The notes under the pieces: generated by a model
The model's input: the letters and a program-made list of their open reading frames with translations, nothing else
Database searches by the model: none
Told to the model about the DNA's origin: nothing
Assembly: GCA_004335835.1 (NCBI GenBank)
Contig: RWJK01001904.1
Location: 72,187 to 136,186, forward strand
DNA from: Scenedesmus sp. ARA3
Lineage: Eukaryota > Chlorophyta > Chlorophyceae > Sphaeropleales > Scenedesmaceae
Reading direction: 5' to 3'
Length of the DNA stretch: 64,000 nucleotides
Made by a program: the position numbers and the translations under genes
Part shown: piece by piece, positions 1 to 11,941 of the stretch
Layout of the letters: each line of letters starts with the position of its first letter
Numbering within the stretch: position 1 is the stretch's first letter

Positions 1-554
1 GTCCCTATTCGTGTCTGTGTGGCTGCCGCAATTCACTAGCCCTGGGCAGGACAACCAGGGACCGCAGCAACAAAACCTTGAATATAGTGACAACCAATGT
101 GGTTCGATCGACCAGCGAGCGGAAGCTTTCGGTGCCTGCGAACAGGTTCTGGCTACGGTGGCACTGGCATGTAACAGGTGGGCTCGACTGCCCAAAGCCT
201 GAATTACATATACTAAGAGATGTCTCGTTCTTACATATGGCAACACAACAGTCCAGCGCACCAGCAGCAGTAGTACACCTTCAACCATGGACCTGGCTGC
301 ACTGGCCTGGCTGCCTTTTGACGCTCAGGCACTAGAAATCACAAGCACTGACGCGACAAGGACACATCTCAGTGGACAGAAGGATCGTTTTTGGCACGAA
401 ATACAGTCAGAGCTGGCAGCATGGACTGCATGTTGCAGCAGCCCAAGCAGCTCTGGAGCAATCCACCGCCATAAGTGCTGAAAGTGAAGCAGCAACAGCG
501 CATCCCAGACGGTGCTTTGGCCAATGACTTCCACTTCGCAGCAGCCAAACAGCG
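1..554. other. 3' flank of the TFIIIC-like gene, no gene seen
   Basis: No convincing coding exon on either strand. On the minus strand TGTAA (written ttaca on the plus strand) occurs at 231-235 and again at 204-208, about 320 nt past the stop of the neighbouring minus-strand gene. These are plausible poly(A) signals of the green-algal type, so this stretch is probably its 3' UTR plus intergenic DNA. Confidence 0.5.
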
Positions 555-3500
555 CTACATGCCTGTAGGCACTACTTCAGCAGACACCGTATGCACGCGC
601 ACGACGCCTGCGCCGCCGCCATACGCCAGGCTGACACTGCCCCTGTAGTTGGGGCTGAAGCTGACGCTGTGCAGCACCTGGTCGGGGTGTGGCAGCGGGT
701 CCAGCACCACAGTGGAGGTAGGGACCGGCTCTGAGGCCCTGCCCTTCTTGTGGGAGCCCTGCCAGCTGGGCACTGCAGGGGTGGGGCAGCCGCAGCAACA
801 GAACAGGGCAGGAGCAGCAGCCGCAGCAACACAAGGCAGTTGGCACGCTGCCGCAGCACCATGGCACGGCTGCCCTGCATGCTGCAGACGCGCATGGCGA
901 GCTGCGTCAGTGATAGCAGTTGTAATATGTAAGGCCGGCAGTCAGTCTCACCAGAACACGCGGACACAAGGTGTTGTGCAGGCGATGAGAACATCAAGGG
1001 GCAGCTTCATGTCTCCATCAGGTGTTAAATCATTGCTGCAGCCATGCCTAGCCGGTTGCCATGGCATGCCACGCGCAACTAGCCTGCTTGCTTGCATTCG
1101 ATTGCAATCTTTCTGTCAGCAAGTCTATGCCCGCCACGCACCATTCTCGTACAGCCCGCCGTTGCCGGGCACCTCGCGCGCGCTCAGCAGCCACAGCTGA
1201 TCGTCATCCACAGCCATGGCACTCAGCGCTGCGTGGCTCTTGCGGTGCCTGTTCTCGCCTGTGGGTGGCTCCAGCGGCAGCACCCCCAGCAGCCCCCCAT
1301 CTGACACATACGCCACCACAGACAGCACCTCGCAGCCAGCGATACTCCAGATGCTGCCGCAGCTGCCAGACACTGCACAGGAGGGCAGCAGCAGCATGTA
1401 CCAGCACCACAGCAGAGGACAGACACAATGCAGACGTTGTCGGTACGAGACATGCCGTGAAAGGTTCCTGCAAGAGCCAGGCTTATGCAATATGGAGGTC
1501 ACACAGGAGTCTATTCATACAAGTCACATCAGTGTGCTGCATGAGCCAACAGGCTTTGCAGGCAACACACCATGCTTCACGACATGTGTCTTCACTCTGA
1601 CCTTGCCAGCACACTTCCTGCTCACCATCTGCAACTTGCGTCGTGATGGTTGTCGCCTGTGCGCCCGCATCCAGCCAAATCTGCCGCAGCACGCCGTCCG
1701 CGCTGGCCACAACAACCATGTGCGGCGGGCCCATCCATAGCGCCGCATTGATCGCATTGCGGCTCACCACGCGCTCGTGCAGGGGCTGCAGCACGTCCTG
1801 TGCATCCCAAACACGCACATTCCCTATGTTGGAGGCTGTTAGGAAGTACCGGCAGCTGTGTGCTGCACTGGTGCTGCTTGCCGCACTTCCGCTGCTGCTG
1901 GCGCTGCTGCTTTGGCCGTCCAGTACCGCTGCTGCTTCCTCCTCTGTGTCCCCTGTGAGCCACCAGCGCTTGTGCGGCTGCCAGGCCACGGAGTGAATGG
2001 GTGTGGGGTCAGCCCGCAGCAGCTGGATGGGCTGCGCGCTGCTGCCTGCAGTGATACGGCAGAAGCACGCATGTGGCAGCCCATACATCAGCAACCAGTA
2101 TTGCTGGTTAGTGATTTGAGCAGAGCGCAATGACAATTTCTGATGCTGCCGCCACAGCCTGCGGCATTGCATTGTCTAGGGAGCATCGCTGTGGGGTGGC
2201 CACACAGGAGATGCGGAGCTAGCGCAGGAGCTGCTGCTGGGTCGGTATCCTTGCCCAGCAGCCAAACGCGCCCTGCCCGACAGCTACCTGGCACAGGCAC
2301 ATCATCAGCCTGTTGACTGTTACTGCTTATGTCTTTGCCGTTGTTACCCTGCTTGCATCATGGCAGCTGCGCAAACGTGTGACAGGCCGCTGTCACACCC
2401 ACCTGCTGTTGTGGGCAGCTGCCATATGGCCACGTTGCCATCCCAGCACCCTACCAGCAGCTGGTCATGCGGGGCGGCAGGCAGCCAGCTGCAGCAGCTG
2501 GCCATGCTGCCGCCCACCGCAGAGCAGGGCAGCTGCATCAGAGGAGACAGCTGCAGCGAGAGTGGATGAATATGCTGCTGCGCATCCTGCTGCTGCTGCT
2601 GCTGCTGCTGCGGTGCTGCTGCAGCGCCCACGCCTGCCTCCTCTGCCACTTCCAGCAAGTAGGCAATGGTAGGTACTGCCCACACCACCACATCCCCATT
2701 GCCCAGCACAGCAGCAAGCAGGCCCTGTAACGGCACCGCTTGCTGCGCTGCTGCTGCGCCGCCGGCGCTGCTGCTGCCTGTGCTGTTGCTGCTGACAGCA
2801 ACGAATGCTGCCGGGTCAGGGCACCATGCAAGGTCCCAGCAGACCCTGCCGTCATGCCACAGCAGCGTCAGCAGCTGCGGCAGCCCTCCAGGCAGCAGCT
2901 GCGACTCTGCACTGCTCGGCACCCCCCACAGCTGCACTATACCCGGCCCTGTGTGCTGCATGCCTATCGGATTGCGGCGCTGGGTCTTGGGATGTGTTGC
3001 GACAGCTAGCGTTTCGACAGTCTGCAGGGGCCCTGCTGTTGCGTCCTCGCTGCTATGCAGCGGGCACCAGGCTGTGCTCCAGACTGGGCCGCCTGCATAG
3101 AGCACCGAGTCCACGTTGAATGTGTGCTGCTGTGGCTGCTCTGCAGGGTCAACTGTGACGTCACAGCTGGCGCTCTCCACTGAGAGCGCACTGAACAGCG
3201 GCATGGCCTGGCTGCTTTGAGTCAGCGGCAGGCGCACTGGACGGGACGCGTCCTGCAAGCAGATGTGATGGGATTGAGCTGTGATGGCTGTCGCTCTGGC
3301 GCAAGCAGAACACCGAGCCAATGAGTTGCCGTGCCACCATGCTGATGCTGCCACCTCGCTATTGAATTTGAGCATGTGACGCAGATTGAACACATCGGCA
3401 AAACACCAGCAGCAGGTGCCATGATACGTGGCAGGTGCGCTTGCAACATGCAGGCATTTCCAACGCAGGCACACTGCATAATTGGCAGTCACTGCTGCTG

Positions 3501-3655
3501 CTGCTGAACTGTAATGCACTGCCTGCTGCAGCAGCTGTCTTTTGACCCTATATGCCAGTGTGCAAGCTTGAGCTTCCATCACTTACATCTAGCAGTTCCT
3601 CCACTGGGGCATCCCGCCACACTGCCACATCACCAGGGCTGAGCACCCATGCCAT
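555..3655 (-). CDS. WD40-repeat protein resembling TFIIIC subunit GTF3C2
   Basis: Five minus-strand exons: 3587-3655, 2403-3252, 1626-2045, 1142-1372 and 555-772. All junctions are GT-AG and the phases close to 595 aa. The product is a WD40 propeller with blade-like segments GGPVWSTAWCP, GIVQLWG, CWDLAWCP, GNVAIWQLP, PIHSVAWQP, GNVRVWDA and GSIWSIAG. The order 'GGPVW..WCP / GxxQLWG / VCWDLxWCP' is typical of the GTF3C2 (TFIIIC110, yeast Tfc6) family, which helps RNA polymerase III recognise tRNA and 5S promoters in the nucleus. That assignment rests on motif resemblance. A poly-Gln run interrupts the second exon. It is short for the family and lacks the AT-hook N-terminus of plant homologues. 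It could also be another nuclear WD protein. It shares a 366-bp divergent promoter with the eL39 gene. Confidence 0.72.
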
Positions 3656-4021
3656 AATGGCAGCTCAACGCTGCCCACGCTGCTGAACAGCGAACTAGCT
3701 GGGTGCACGCCTGTGTTGTTGCTTCAACGCGACAGAGAGGCAAGCACCAGACCACCAGCACAAGTTGCCGTGGTGAATTTGAACAGGCTGCACAGAAGTG
3801 AGTGAGTGAGCAGACTGCTGCCAACCGGAAGCCCGTCGCATGAAGTTTTAAAACAAACACAAAGTGGTCAGTCGTGATTTTGCTGGGAACAGGCGCGTAT
3901 GACCAGGGTGTCGCGGTTCACCGCTGCGGGTTTTTATGCCGCCCTTTCATACTGGCGCCCGTGACCCAGACTCTCCCTTTTCCCCCCTTGGCCATCCGCT
4001 GTTTGAGGTCAAGCAGCCAAG
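3656..4021. promoter_or_regulatory. divergent promoter, TFIIIC-like gene / eL39
   Basis: 366 bp separate the two start codons of head-to-head genes, so both promoters must lie here or in the 5' UTRs. No TATA-like or other specific element is assigned. A pyrimidine-rich stretch at about 3965-3990 precedes the eL39 start, as is common near ribosomal-protein transcription starts. Confidence 0.5.
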
Positions 4022-4177
4022 ATGCCGTCCCAGAAAACCTTCAGGACGAAGGTGAAGCTGGCGAAGAAGGCCAAGCAGAACAGGCCCATTCCTCACTGGA
4101 TCCGCTTCAGGACCAACAACAAGATTCGCTACAACGCGAAGCGCCGCCACTGGAGGCGCACCAAGCTGGGCATCTAA
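4022..4177 (+). CDS. RPL39: 60S ribosomal protein eL39
   Basis: Single uninterrupted exon of 51 codons, exactly the usual eL39 length. It begins [10 protein letters not shown], has the highly basic core with [12 protein letters not shown] and ends [11 protein letters not shown], an essentially full match to the conserved family. eL39 lines the peptide exit tunnel of the cytosolic large ribosomal subunit. The ATG at 4022 is fixed by the conserved N-terminus. A larger open frame overlaps it in another register and is spurious. TGTAA at 4250-4254 is the likely poly(A) signal, giving a ~75-nt 3' UTR. The coding part has no intron; an intron in the 5' UTR cannot be excluded. Confidence 0.97.
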   Translation: MPSQKTFRTKVKLAKKAKQNRPIPHWIRFRTNNKIRYNAKRRHWRRTKLGI

Positions 4178-4249
4178 GCTCCTGTCCAGCAGTAGCAGCA
4201 GAGGTGGCGAGGCGTGTGGGCTCTTGCTCTGTTGTTTAGCTTCGCACCT

Positions 4250-4254
4250 TGTAA
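4250..4254 (+). terminator. TGTAA poly(A) signal of eL39
   Basis: The pentamer TGTAA is the usual chlorophyte polyadenylation signal and lies 73 nt past the eL39 stop codon. Confidence 0.6.
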
Positions 4255-4369
4255 CAAGCTAATATACCATTTATCAAGTGTCTCTTGACGTTTCGGGGCT
4301 AGCTAAGGGAGTGCGGGCAGGGCAGGGGCCAGCAGCAGTAACAACAGCAGCAGCAGACTGCCGGTGCTC

Positions 4370-4842
4370 ATGGGGCTTGTGGTTGCAGCAGTGGTGGCAG
4401 TGGGCTTGATCTATGTGGGGGTGGTTGCAGCAGCTTCGTCTGGCCAGCAGCAGCAGGGCATAGCAGCCATGCAGCAGCAGCAGGCAGTATGCTTGGGCTT
4501 GGGTCGTCGACCAGTTGACTGGTGGGTAATGCTCAAGCATCCAGCTGGCTACCAGTACTCCTACATGGACAGCAACATGTTGGGCAACGGCGGCAGCAGC
4601 AGCCCTGGAGCGTGCCCTGGCGGCACCTGCTGGCGCCACCGCCTGAGCATGCTCAATCCCAATCCAGTGGCCCACACCCTCGCAGCACTGGCAGCAGCAG
4701 CAGCAGCAGCAGCCAGGAAGCAGGATGCAGGCAGCAGGGCAGCTGCAGGAGCTGCAGAGCTGGCATATGTGATCTACAACGACGCAGACCCTGCAGGTAT
4801 AGAGCACTTTGACTTTGCACATGCCAAGGGCGTAGCAGCATT

Positions 4843-4873
<31 letters not shown>

Positions 4874-5623
4874 TTCCTAGGCTTCTGGCTCGTACACAGC
4901 GCCCCTAGGTTCCCACAGCAACCATCAGTGCCAGGCTTTGACCAGCTCAACAGGTCACAGGCAGTGTTTGGCCAGCACTTCTCATGTGTCAGCCTAGCAG
5001 ATGCAGCGTCAGTGAATGCAGTGGCGCAGCTCCTGCTGGTGGCAGGGCCGTACGTTTACAGCAGCAGCCTGCCAGCAGCAGCGGCAGCAGTGTTCCCAGC
5101 CTGGCAGCAGCTGCTGGCTGGCGGCAGCGATCAGCAGCAGCACAGCGTAGAGGCAGTGCTGCGTACGCCAGGTCAGCAGCAGCTGTTGGGCTTTGCCAAG
5201 ACAAAGTACCTGGTTGAGCAGCTTACTGATGCAGTGGTGGGCCCTGGGCTGGGCAGCAGCATGCTGTGGGAGACGTGGCGCCGCAGTCATGACGCGCTGC
5301 CTTCGCAGTGTGGCCAGGACACAGGGCAGCTCAGTAGCCTGAATGTGCAGCAGGTGGCATTCCCAGGCACGCCATATCGCTGGCCTTGGTCACTGGATCA
5401 CAGCAAGTGGGGTGTCAGTGTGCAGGGCAGCAGCAGCGGCAGCAATGGCAGTGGTGGCAGCGCTGGGGACTGTGGCCAGGGTGTGGTGTGTTTGGGGGAT
5501 ATGAACAGGGCAGTGTGGCAGGCGCACAGGGGTGGTGGGTATGTGTGCATGCAGCACCATGGGCTGTGGCAGGCATTTACCAGCATTGTGGCAGCAGTGG
5601 AAGAGTGTGTGACGGAGGGTTAG
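4370..5623 (+). CDS. deoxyribonuclease II (acid DNase)
   Basis: Intronless 417-aa frame. I start at the ATG at 4370; a GTG two codons upstream is not needed. The N-terminus (residues ~1-22) is strongly hydrophobic, a signal peptide or anchor. Family landmarks are VDWWVMLKHPAGYQYSYMDS near residues 49-68, YVIYNDADP near 133, the first HxK motif (HAK, H151/K153), FWLVHSAPRFP near 172-182, and the second HxK motif in DHSKWG (H344/K346). DNase II uses the two HxK motifs, in a PLD-like arrangement, for metal-independent cleavage of double-stranded DNA at acid pH, normally in lysosomes or vacuoles. Poly-Ala and poly-Ser runs interrupt the domain. Single-exon structure is unusual here, and may reflect retroposition or intron loss (inference). 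TGTAA follows at 5662-5666. Confidence 0.92.
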
Positions 5624-5661
5624 GGGAAGTAAGAAGGTGGATTCACGGCGGATGGCTGCCC

Positions 5662-5666
5662 TGTAA
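5662..5666 (+). terminator. TGTAA poly(A) signal of DNase II
   Basis: TGTAA 39 nt after the stop codon of the DNase II gene. Confidence 0.6.
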
Positions 5667-7289
5667 TCAGCTTCAACACTCTGTCAAACTGGGCAGTACA
5701 GCGGAAAAGTGGAACAGGTGCTGAGCACCTTTGCATATGTCTCTACTGCTTAGTCAAGTGCAACAACGGCATTACAAATCACGAACTTGCTGCTTTCAGC
5801 TAGCCATAAAACACAATTTGACACAGCTCAGGCAGGCAGGATGTGCAGCACACGGTCTAATTGGTCAGTTTCCGGCCCGGCGGGTCATCCCGGCGGCTCT
5901 TGTGAGCGTATCGCTGCTGCAGCGGTCGTGAGAAGCGTTGCAAAAGGATAAGGATCTTACGTTATACAACTGTTACTAATCAGGAGATCACGGGAGAACG
6001 GTGGAACGCTCAGCCGGGAGACCGTCACGATATCGACCTGTGCAACCTGCAACTGTTGCGCGGACGTTGCGAACATGAGTTTACATGCCGCATAATACTT
6101 CACCGTGGGAGTGCACCCAGGATTTGCGCCGATACCGCAGAAGACCCGTTACTACCAGCAGCACACACCATGCGTCGAGCAATGTGCATGTATTCATGTG
6201 CATACCAGGCAATTGCGGTGCATACCAGGTAAGTGCAGTGCCGTGTTCAGTACTAGTGCAAATAGTGTACAAATCTGCAACTGCTTATCAGTAGCAAGCT
6301 CCTGTGCAACACTCAAAACAAGAACAACCAGCCCAAGCCTGTAGCAGCCTGTACAGCAAAGACAGCTGTGCTGGGCTGCTGCGCACAGCACGATCATGCG
6401 AACACTTGCAAACATTGTACTGCCCATGTCACAGGTCATAACAGCGTCAGACAGTGCATCATCAACGTGCAGCAAGCAGGGAGCAGCCAACCATCCCACG
6501 CACTGCTGCCACTCAAGTCCGGACCTGTATAGCATCACAGGCTGTACAAGCAAAAGCATTGCAGCACAGTTCCTGCAGCACAGCCCCTCCAGGAGCCGTG
6601 CACATCTGCCCTTTCACAGCATGCATATGAACCCCCAGCTGCCGCAGCTGCAGCACGCGGCAACGTGCATAGTCTGCTCTACTAATTGCACGTGCGTGTC
6701 CAAGCGCCTGTGAAGCACCAACAGCTTCTGCATGCGAATCTTGAAACGTGGCGTTGAAAACTTGATGACGGTTAGTTCTTGGTCATCAATCAGGGCCATG
6801 CTGTGCACCCTCAAGACGCACGCAGCAATACCATTTGCACCAGCAGCCGTGTGCTTGTGCGTTGTTCAGCACCATGTCGATCACCATGCATCCCCGGCTG
6901 AGCCAGCCCTGCAGTTGTACCACCTTTTGCATGCGCACTGCTTGTGCCTTGCGTCATCACTGGCTGGAATCAATCATACTCAGCTGCAGCGCCTGCTGCA
7001 GCGCACAGCATGAAACCCTGTCCGCACCAATCCACACCTGAAAAGAACACCCTAATCAGAGGACAATCAGTCAGCGTCACTCCATGCTGCACATGGCACA
7101 ACCTGCCATGCAAATTGCAGAAGCACACCAGAGCAGTCCTGCATGCAAAACCAGTTCTGTGTTTACTTCTCGTATGCCCGACTACTGTAAAAATCCCTCC
7201 CCTTACGCTACAGGTACCCTCACTCTTGCAGGTGACTGCCTGTGCCTTGGTGTCAGCTGCTGGCAGCAGGCTGCGGCGCTGCTGCCCGT
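5667..7289. other. intergenic, no gene recognised
   Basis: The convergent gap between DNase II (+) and the exonuclease gene (-). Only short frames without conserved features occur on either strand. No tRNA-like cloverleaf or repeat family is evident. Part of 7000-7289 is presumably 3' UTR of the minus-strand gene. Confidence 0.5.
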
Positions 7290-10200
7290 CTACCAGCCGT
7301 CAGGGTTGGAATCATACTGCACAACCTCACGCGCACTGTCCACAGTGCTGTTGAAGGCACCATGCACACCATGGCTGCTTGCCTGCTGTTGCTGGGGTGC
7401 TACGCCCCAAGCATGCCCACCCCCTGCTGCAGAGCCGTTGCCCTGCTTGCCCCATGCCCCGCCACCAGATGAAGCTGCACCACCAGCGCTGCCCCTGCCT
7501 GCCTGGCTCATCGCTGCAGCAGCACCCCACGCCTTGCCAAGCTGCTGCTGCTGCTGCTGCCTGCCGTTGCGCTGCCAGTCCCCATCGCTGCCAAAGCCTC
7601 CCACGCTGCCCCCATTGCTGCCAGGCCGGCTGCCGAAGCCCCCTGCCGCAGCCGCATACCCGCCAGTACCCGCCACACCGCTGCTGTTGCTGCGCGGGCC
7701 AGCACCAGCGCCCGCAGTAGGTGTGCCAGGGCCGGGGCTTGGGCTGCCGGGTGTCTCCCAGCCCAGCGCTGCTGCTGCTGCAAGGCTGGCCTCGGTCTGG
7801 CGCTGGTGGCGTGCATCTGTGGAGGCAAAGTCCATGTGGGCCTGCAGGGGGTCGCTGCAGGGCGTGTGGCCTGCCAGGGCCAGGAATGCCTCCATGGTGA
7901 AGCGCGCGTCATTGCCTGGGGAGGAAAAAAGACACAGCAGAGGAGCGTGATTGTGATTGCAGGATCATGCTTGATCATGTGGGTCTTGCATAAGGATTAC
8001 GGCAGCATGAGCATGAGGCCATAGACTGAGAGGGCGAACAGCATGCCACGCAGCACTGGGTGGAGTAGATGCAGCGCAGATGTGAAGCATATTGACATTT
8101 GAAAACTGCCGGCCTGCTGGTCAGGACCTGAGGGCACCACGCCTGCTGCCCATTCACCAGCGAAGCTTTGCTAGCTGCACGTACCACACAGCCCTCACCT
8201 GCGTTGTGCAGCTTGCTGAACTTGATGCCCAGCGCTGACAGCAGCGCAGCCAGGCTGACCTGGCGATCCACCTTCCCAGCCTGGTCACGCTGCTGCTGCT
8301 GCTGCTGCTGCTGCTCACTGCTTGCTGGCCTGTTTGGGTCTGCAGGGGGAGGCCCTGCTGGCCATGGCCGCACACGCGGCGCGTTCTGCACCTGCGGCTT
8401 CCCCTTTTGGCTGACACTGCCACCTGGCGAGGTGCCGCCGCGGCTGCTGGCACCGCCTGCCGAGCCTGCTGCTGACTTGCTGTGGCCGTTGCCTAGTGAT
8501 AACGCCGCCATGCCGTTGCCTGCTGCTGCTGCTGCTGTCCCCTCATCGCCCTCATCTTGCAGGCCATTATCAGCCCAGCCTGTTGCATCCTCATCTGCTG
8601 AGTCATCGTCATACAGGCCATCTTCTACATCTGCCGCCGCTTTAGATGCCCCCTTGCCGCCACCCACTACTGCCTCCAGTGCCTTTGCTGCTGAAGCAGC
8701 ATCCAGCTCCTGCAGCTGCCAGGCCATGTACAGCTTCTGTGTGTCAAAGGTCTGCATGCCTTGCGGCCATTCGATCTCATACAGCTCGGCAATCTCTATG
8801 TCGCTGTTCATGCCGTGGCCCAGCAGCACCAGCTCCACGCCTGCTGCAGAGAGCGCCTCTCTCTGCAGCAGCAGCAGCGGCGACAGCACCGGCAGCAGCA
8901 CTTGGGTAAGTGCGCAGCAGGCAGCAGACAAGGAGGCGCATGCAAGCAGACAACAGGGCATCCACTACTGCTGGAAACGCAATGCAGTGTGATGGCATCG
9001 ATGTTAACAATGAGCGGGGTACCACTGGTTGGGATCCGTCAGCCCAGTGAGCGCACAGCGGATGTTGCAACATCCGTCGCAGCCCAAAGTACATATCTGG
9101 CAGACCTGCAAACACCGCCCCACACCAAAGCCCCGCCCCAGCCTTGCCTACCACCGCAAGCAGGTACAAAATACCATCAGGTGACAAGCACACACACGCA
9201 ACATACAGAGCAATTGTAACACCACGCCGCTGTGCACCGGCCTCACCTGCTGCCTGTCCAGGCCCTCGCTGATGCCGCCCGCGTCCACCTCAGCCTGCAG
9301 CGCAGCCATGGCGCTGTCCAGGCTGCCGCGCTCGCTGCTGCCAAACAGGAAGCGCATGCGGTTGTCGCTGATGAAGCGGCCATTGGCCTGCAGCAACAGC
9401 AGCAGCAGCAGCAGGGAGGTGCAAGCAGGGACAGCACAGCACTGAGGAAGGCAGTGGAGCTGCACAAGCGACCAGGCGCCTTCAGACGATTGGTGCTGCT
9501 CGGTACCTGTGGAAAAACATATCCGGGTGTGTTGCTACCCTGCTTCCATGCATTCAAAAGCAATATATATATATTCTCTATGTCAAAACACAACTACACA
9601 TGCTTGCATGCTGGGGGACGTATGCATGCATGCGCATGAGGCTGGGCCGCGCACCCCAGCCATTCCTGCAAGCTGCGGTATGCAAGCAGCCGCATGTGCC
9701 TGCCCTGTGCAGCGCCTCGCACCTTGTTCAGGTGCTCCTTGATGACCCAGTGGCGCGACCTGTGCTGCTGCGTGAGGCTGTCCCACAGGCTCCAGCCCAC
9801 CTCCAGGATCACATCCTCACTGCGCTCCCACCACTCAAAGTCCAGCGACAGGAACATGACAGCAGGGCCGGCGACACTGCTGCTGCTGCCCCTGCCGCAC
9901 CTGCTGCCGCGCTGCTGCTGCTGCAGTGCTGCTGCTGGCGAGGGCTCAGGCAGTGGCTGCGCCATGCGTGTGGCGTTGACCAGCATGCGGCGCGACTCCG
10001 CATACAGCGCCTGAGCAGCACAGCAGCAAGACATGTTGTGAGGTTGCATACGAGGCGACACAGCAGAGCACGCAGGCTGTAAGGCGTGCAGGGCACTAAC
10101 AGGCGCAAAGCTTGCTAAAATTGTCAGAGATTCGGCTGTGCTGCGTCCTCTTGATGTACTCCCTGTGTTTCCCGCCAACACTTTCAAACAGCTAAATGTC

Positions 10201-10463
10201 AGCGACAGATGAGTCACACGGCTGTGCAGTACGCACCACTTTACGGCATGATACGCGCCACCAGAACATGTGACACATGTGCACCTGCTGCTGAGAATCA
10301 AGGCATGCTGTTTGCGTTTCCACAATCTGATGAGTCATCGCAGGGGAGTTGCTGGCCCTGGTGCTGATGCTGAATTTCTGGCTGCTGTTGCCTCTCACCT
10401 GCGACTTGCTCTGCTTCACCAGCTTTGGAAACGACTTAACAATAGCCTGGTACATGGCATCTG

Positions 10464-10501
<38 letters not shown>

Positions 10502-10676
10502 CGGGATCAACAGCATTTTAGTATTGGGGCTGCTTGCACTTGCAGGACAGCAGGTTGCACAGACTGAGAAGCTCACCAGCACCATGCGGCCTGCCTGGGG
10601 TCACTTCCAAAGCAGAAACACACCATTTACCGCTGCACACATAAGCCAGATACACGACATGTACGGTTGCCGTCAT
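7290..10676 (-). CDS. Gfd2/YDR514C-like DEDDh 3'-5' exonuclease-fold protein
   Basis: Six minus-strand exons: 10577-10676, 10399-10460, 9723-10010, 9247-9387, 8199-8862 and 7290-7915. Phases close to 626 aa. An RNase H-like DnaQ/DEDDh domain is visible. FLSLDFEWWE supplies the D-x-E pair (about D111/E113), GHGMNSDI the second Asp (~D218), and HNAGND the His...Asp pair (~H416/D421). All five metal/catalytic residues are present, so it should be an active 3'-5' exonuclease on RNA or DNA. The surrounding text (RHWVIKEHLN, GRFISDNR) matches the Gfd2/YDR514C C-terminal family, one yeast member of which genetically supports the mRNA-export helicase Dbp5. The low-complexity acidic linker and Gly/Ser/Gln-rich tail are disordered. 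The 8862 splice acceptor is the least certain. The upstream same-strand gene stops only 53 nt before this ATG. Confidence 0.78.
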
Positions 10677-10729
10677 TCTGGTGAGGTGCTGCAGGTCGGC
10701 CTCGTGCTGCCTCTGAATTTTAGTTGGCC

Positions 10730-11895
10730 TCACATTAGCTGCTGCTGCTGCTGCTGTTGCGCATGTACTGCTTGCAGGAAAGACATGCTGAGGTTTCCAT
10801 GCCCATCCTTCATGCAAGACAAGAGCAGGGAGCCCACTATGGCATGTGCGCAGACTGTCCTCTGCCACCAGCTGGTTGCAGGAACATAGGCTTGCACACC
10901 AGTAGCCAGTTCACCAGTGCTGTCAACCTGCATGCAACTGCACTCTGTGCCTCAACGGTTGACATTCTTGCCCTGCCAAACAACACAACTCCGTTCCTAT
11001 CACCTGTGGAAATGGATACTGCCTGCAAGCTGAGGTACTTGCCCTCCTCTGCTGCACTGATCATGCCCCTGGCCTGGCGCAAACTGACACCAAGCTGCTG
11101 CTCCAGCTGGGCCACCAGCTGCAGTGCTGCAGGGGCTGCTAGCAGGAAGCCAGCGCTCCATGTCTCCTTGTCAACACCTTTGATGCAAGTGCGCAGACGT
11201 GCAAGCAGAGCTGGGGATCAGGGAGCGTGCTAAGCGAGGTGACTCAGCAGCAGATGCAACAGCTGCTGCCCCGTGCCACATGTTACTCAAGCTGTGGCTG
11301 AGCTCAGCAAGCCTGACAGACAACTGTGTGACAGAGTTATTGCTAAAGCTGTCACCTGTGTGGAATCCAAGGTGGTTGTAGTGAAGGAAGAAGCTGGGCG
11401 CCCTGAACACAGCAGTGAGCTTGTCCAGAGTTGGGCCGCTGCACCCAGCTAGAGCCGCCTTTCTAACATCAAAAACTGATACATATGAGCATGACATGAT
11501 CGGCACCAAGAGTAAGCCAGCTCAGAGGAACGTCAGGTGATTACTCTCTGTTCGAATGCCAAAGTGCGTGCCAGGCTATCGGGCAGTGTTTGCCCCGATG
11601 CTGTACGTGTTCAGCTCGCCAAAGGCGTACAATGACGGCGTGCTATTGTAGCAAACACCTGGGCCCTCAGGATGGCGAAACCCTGCGGACCTGCATGACA
11701 CTCATGTACAGGACACAGCTGCACAGACCAGGTCAAACTTGTCGACATCCTAAACTGATATGTTGTTGCTATTGTGCGTTACCGGAGGAGTTGGTGGCTG
11801 TCAATACCTTGCTGCTGCCACTGGTGCAGCACCACTGCCACTGCTGCTGCAACTTGATTCCTGCACACCTGCATAGTTTGCTGGCTATCGCTCAT
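10730..11895 (-). CDS. unrecognised 219-aa protein
   Basis: Five small minus-strand exons join with perfect phase: 11808-11895, 11607-11682, 11356-11462, 11004-11177 and 10730-10944. The protein begins MSDSQQTMQV. It continues with a segment reading PEGPGVCYNSTPSLYAFGEL, then DKLTAVFRAPSFFLHYNHL and ETWSAGFLLAAPAALQLV, a probable helix LEQQLGVSLRQARGMISAAEE, and a short poly-Gln C-terminus. Its composition (Trp, Tyr, His and Gly at ordered spacing) looks like a folded domain rather than chance. I do not recognise the family and assign no function. The start codon lies 46 bp from that of the divergent UBX gene. The stop lies 53 nt upstream of the next same-strand gene, with no TGTAA between, so the two may be co-transcribed. 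An alternative third-intron donor of GC type at 11023 also keeps the frame. Confidence 0.6.
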
Positions 11896-11941
11896 TCAAC
11901 TTCAACTGCATCTTTTACAGCAACACTCTGTGTCTTGAAGC
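11896..11941. promoter_or_regulatory. 46-bp gap between divergent start codons
   Basis: The ATG of the 219-aa gene (-, 11895) and of the PUB/UBX gene (+, 11942) are separated by only 46 bp. Either the two 5' UTRs overlap or one start lies further upstream in an unrecognised exon. The region is AT-richer than its surroundings and includes a TTTTAC-type stretch. Confidence 0.45.

Noticed and set aside
3874..4239. 121-codon plus-strand frame overlapping eL39
   Set aside because: Out of frame with the perfectly conserved eL39 sequence.
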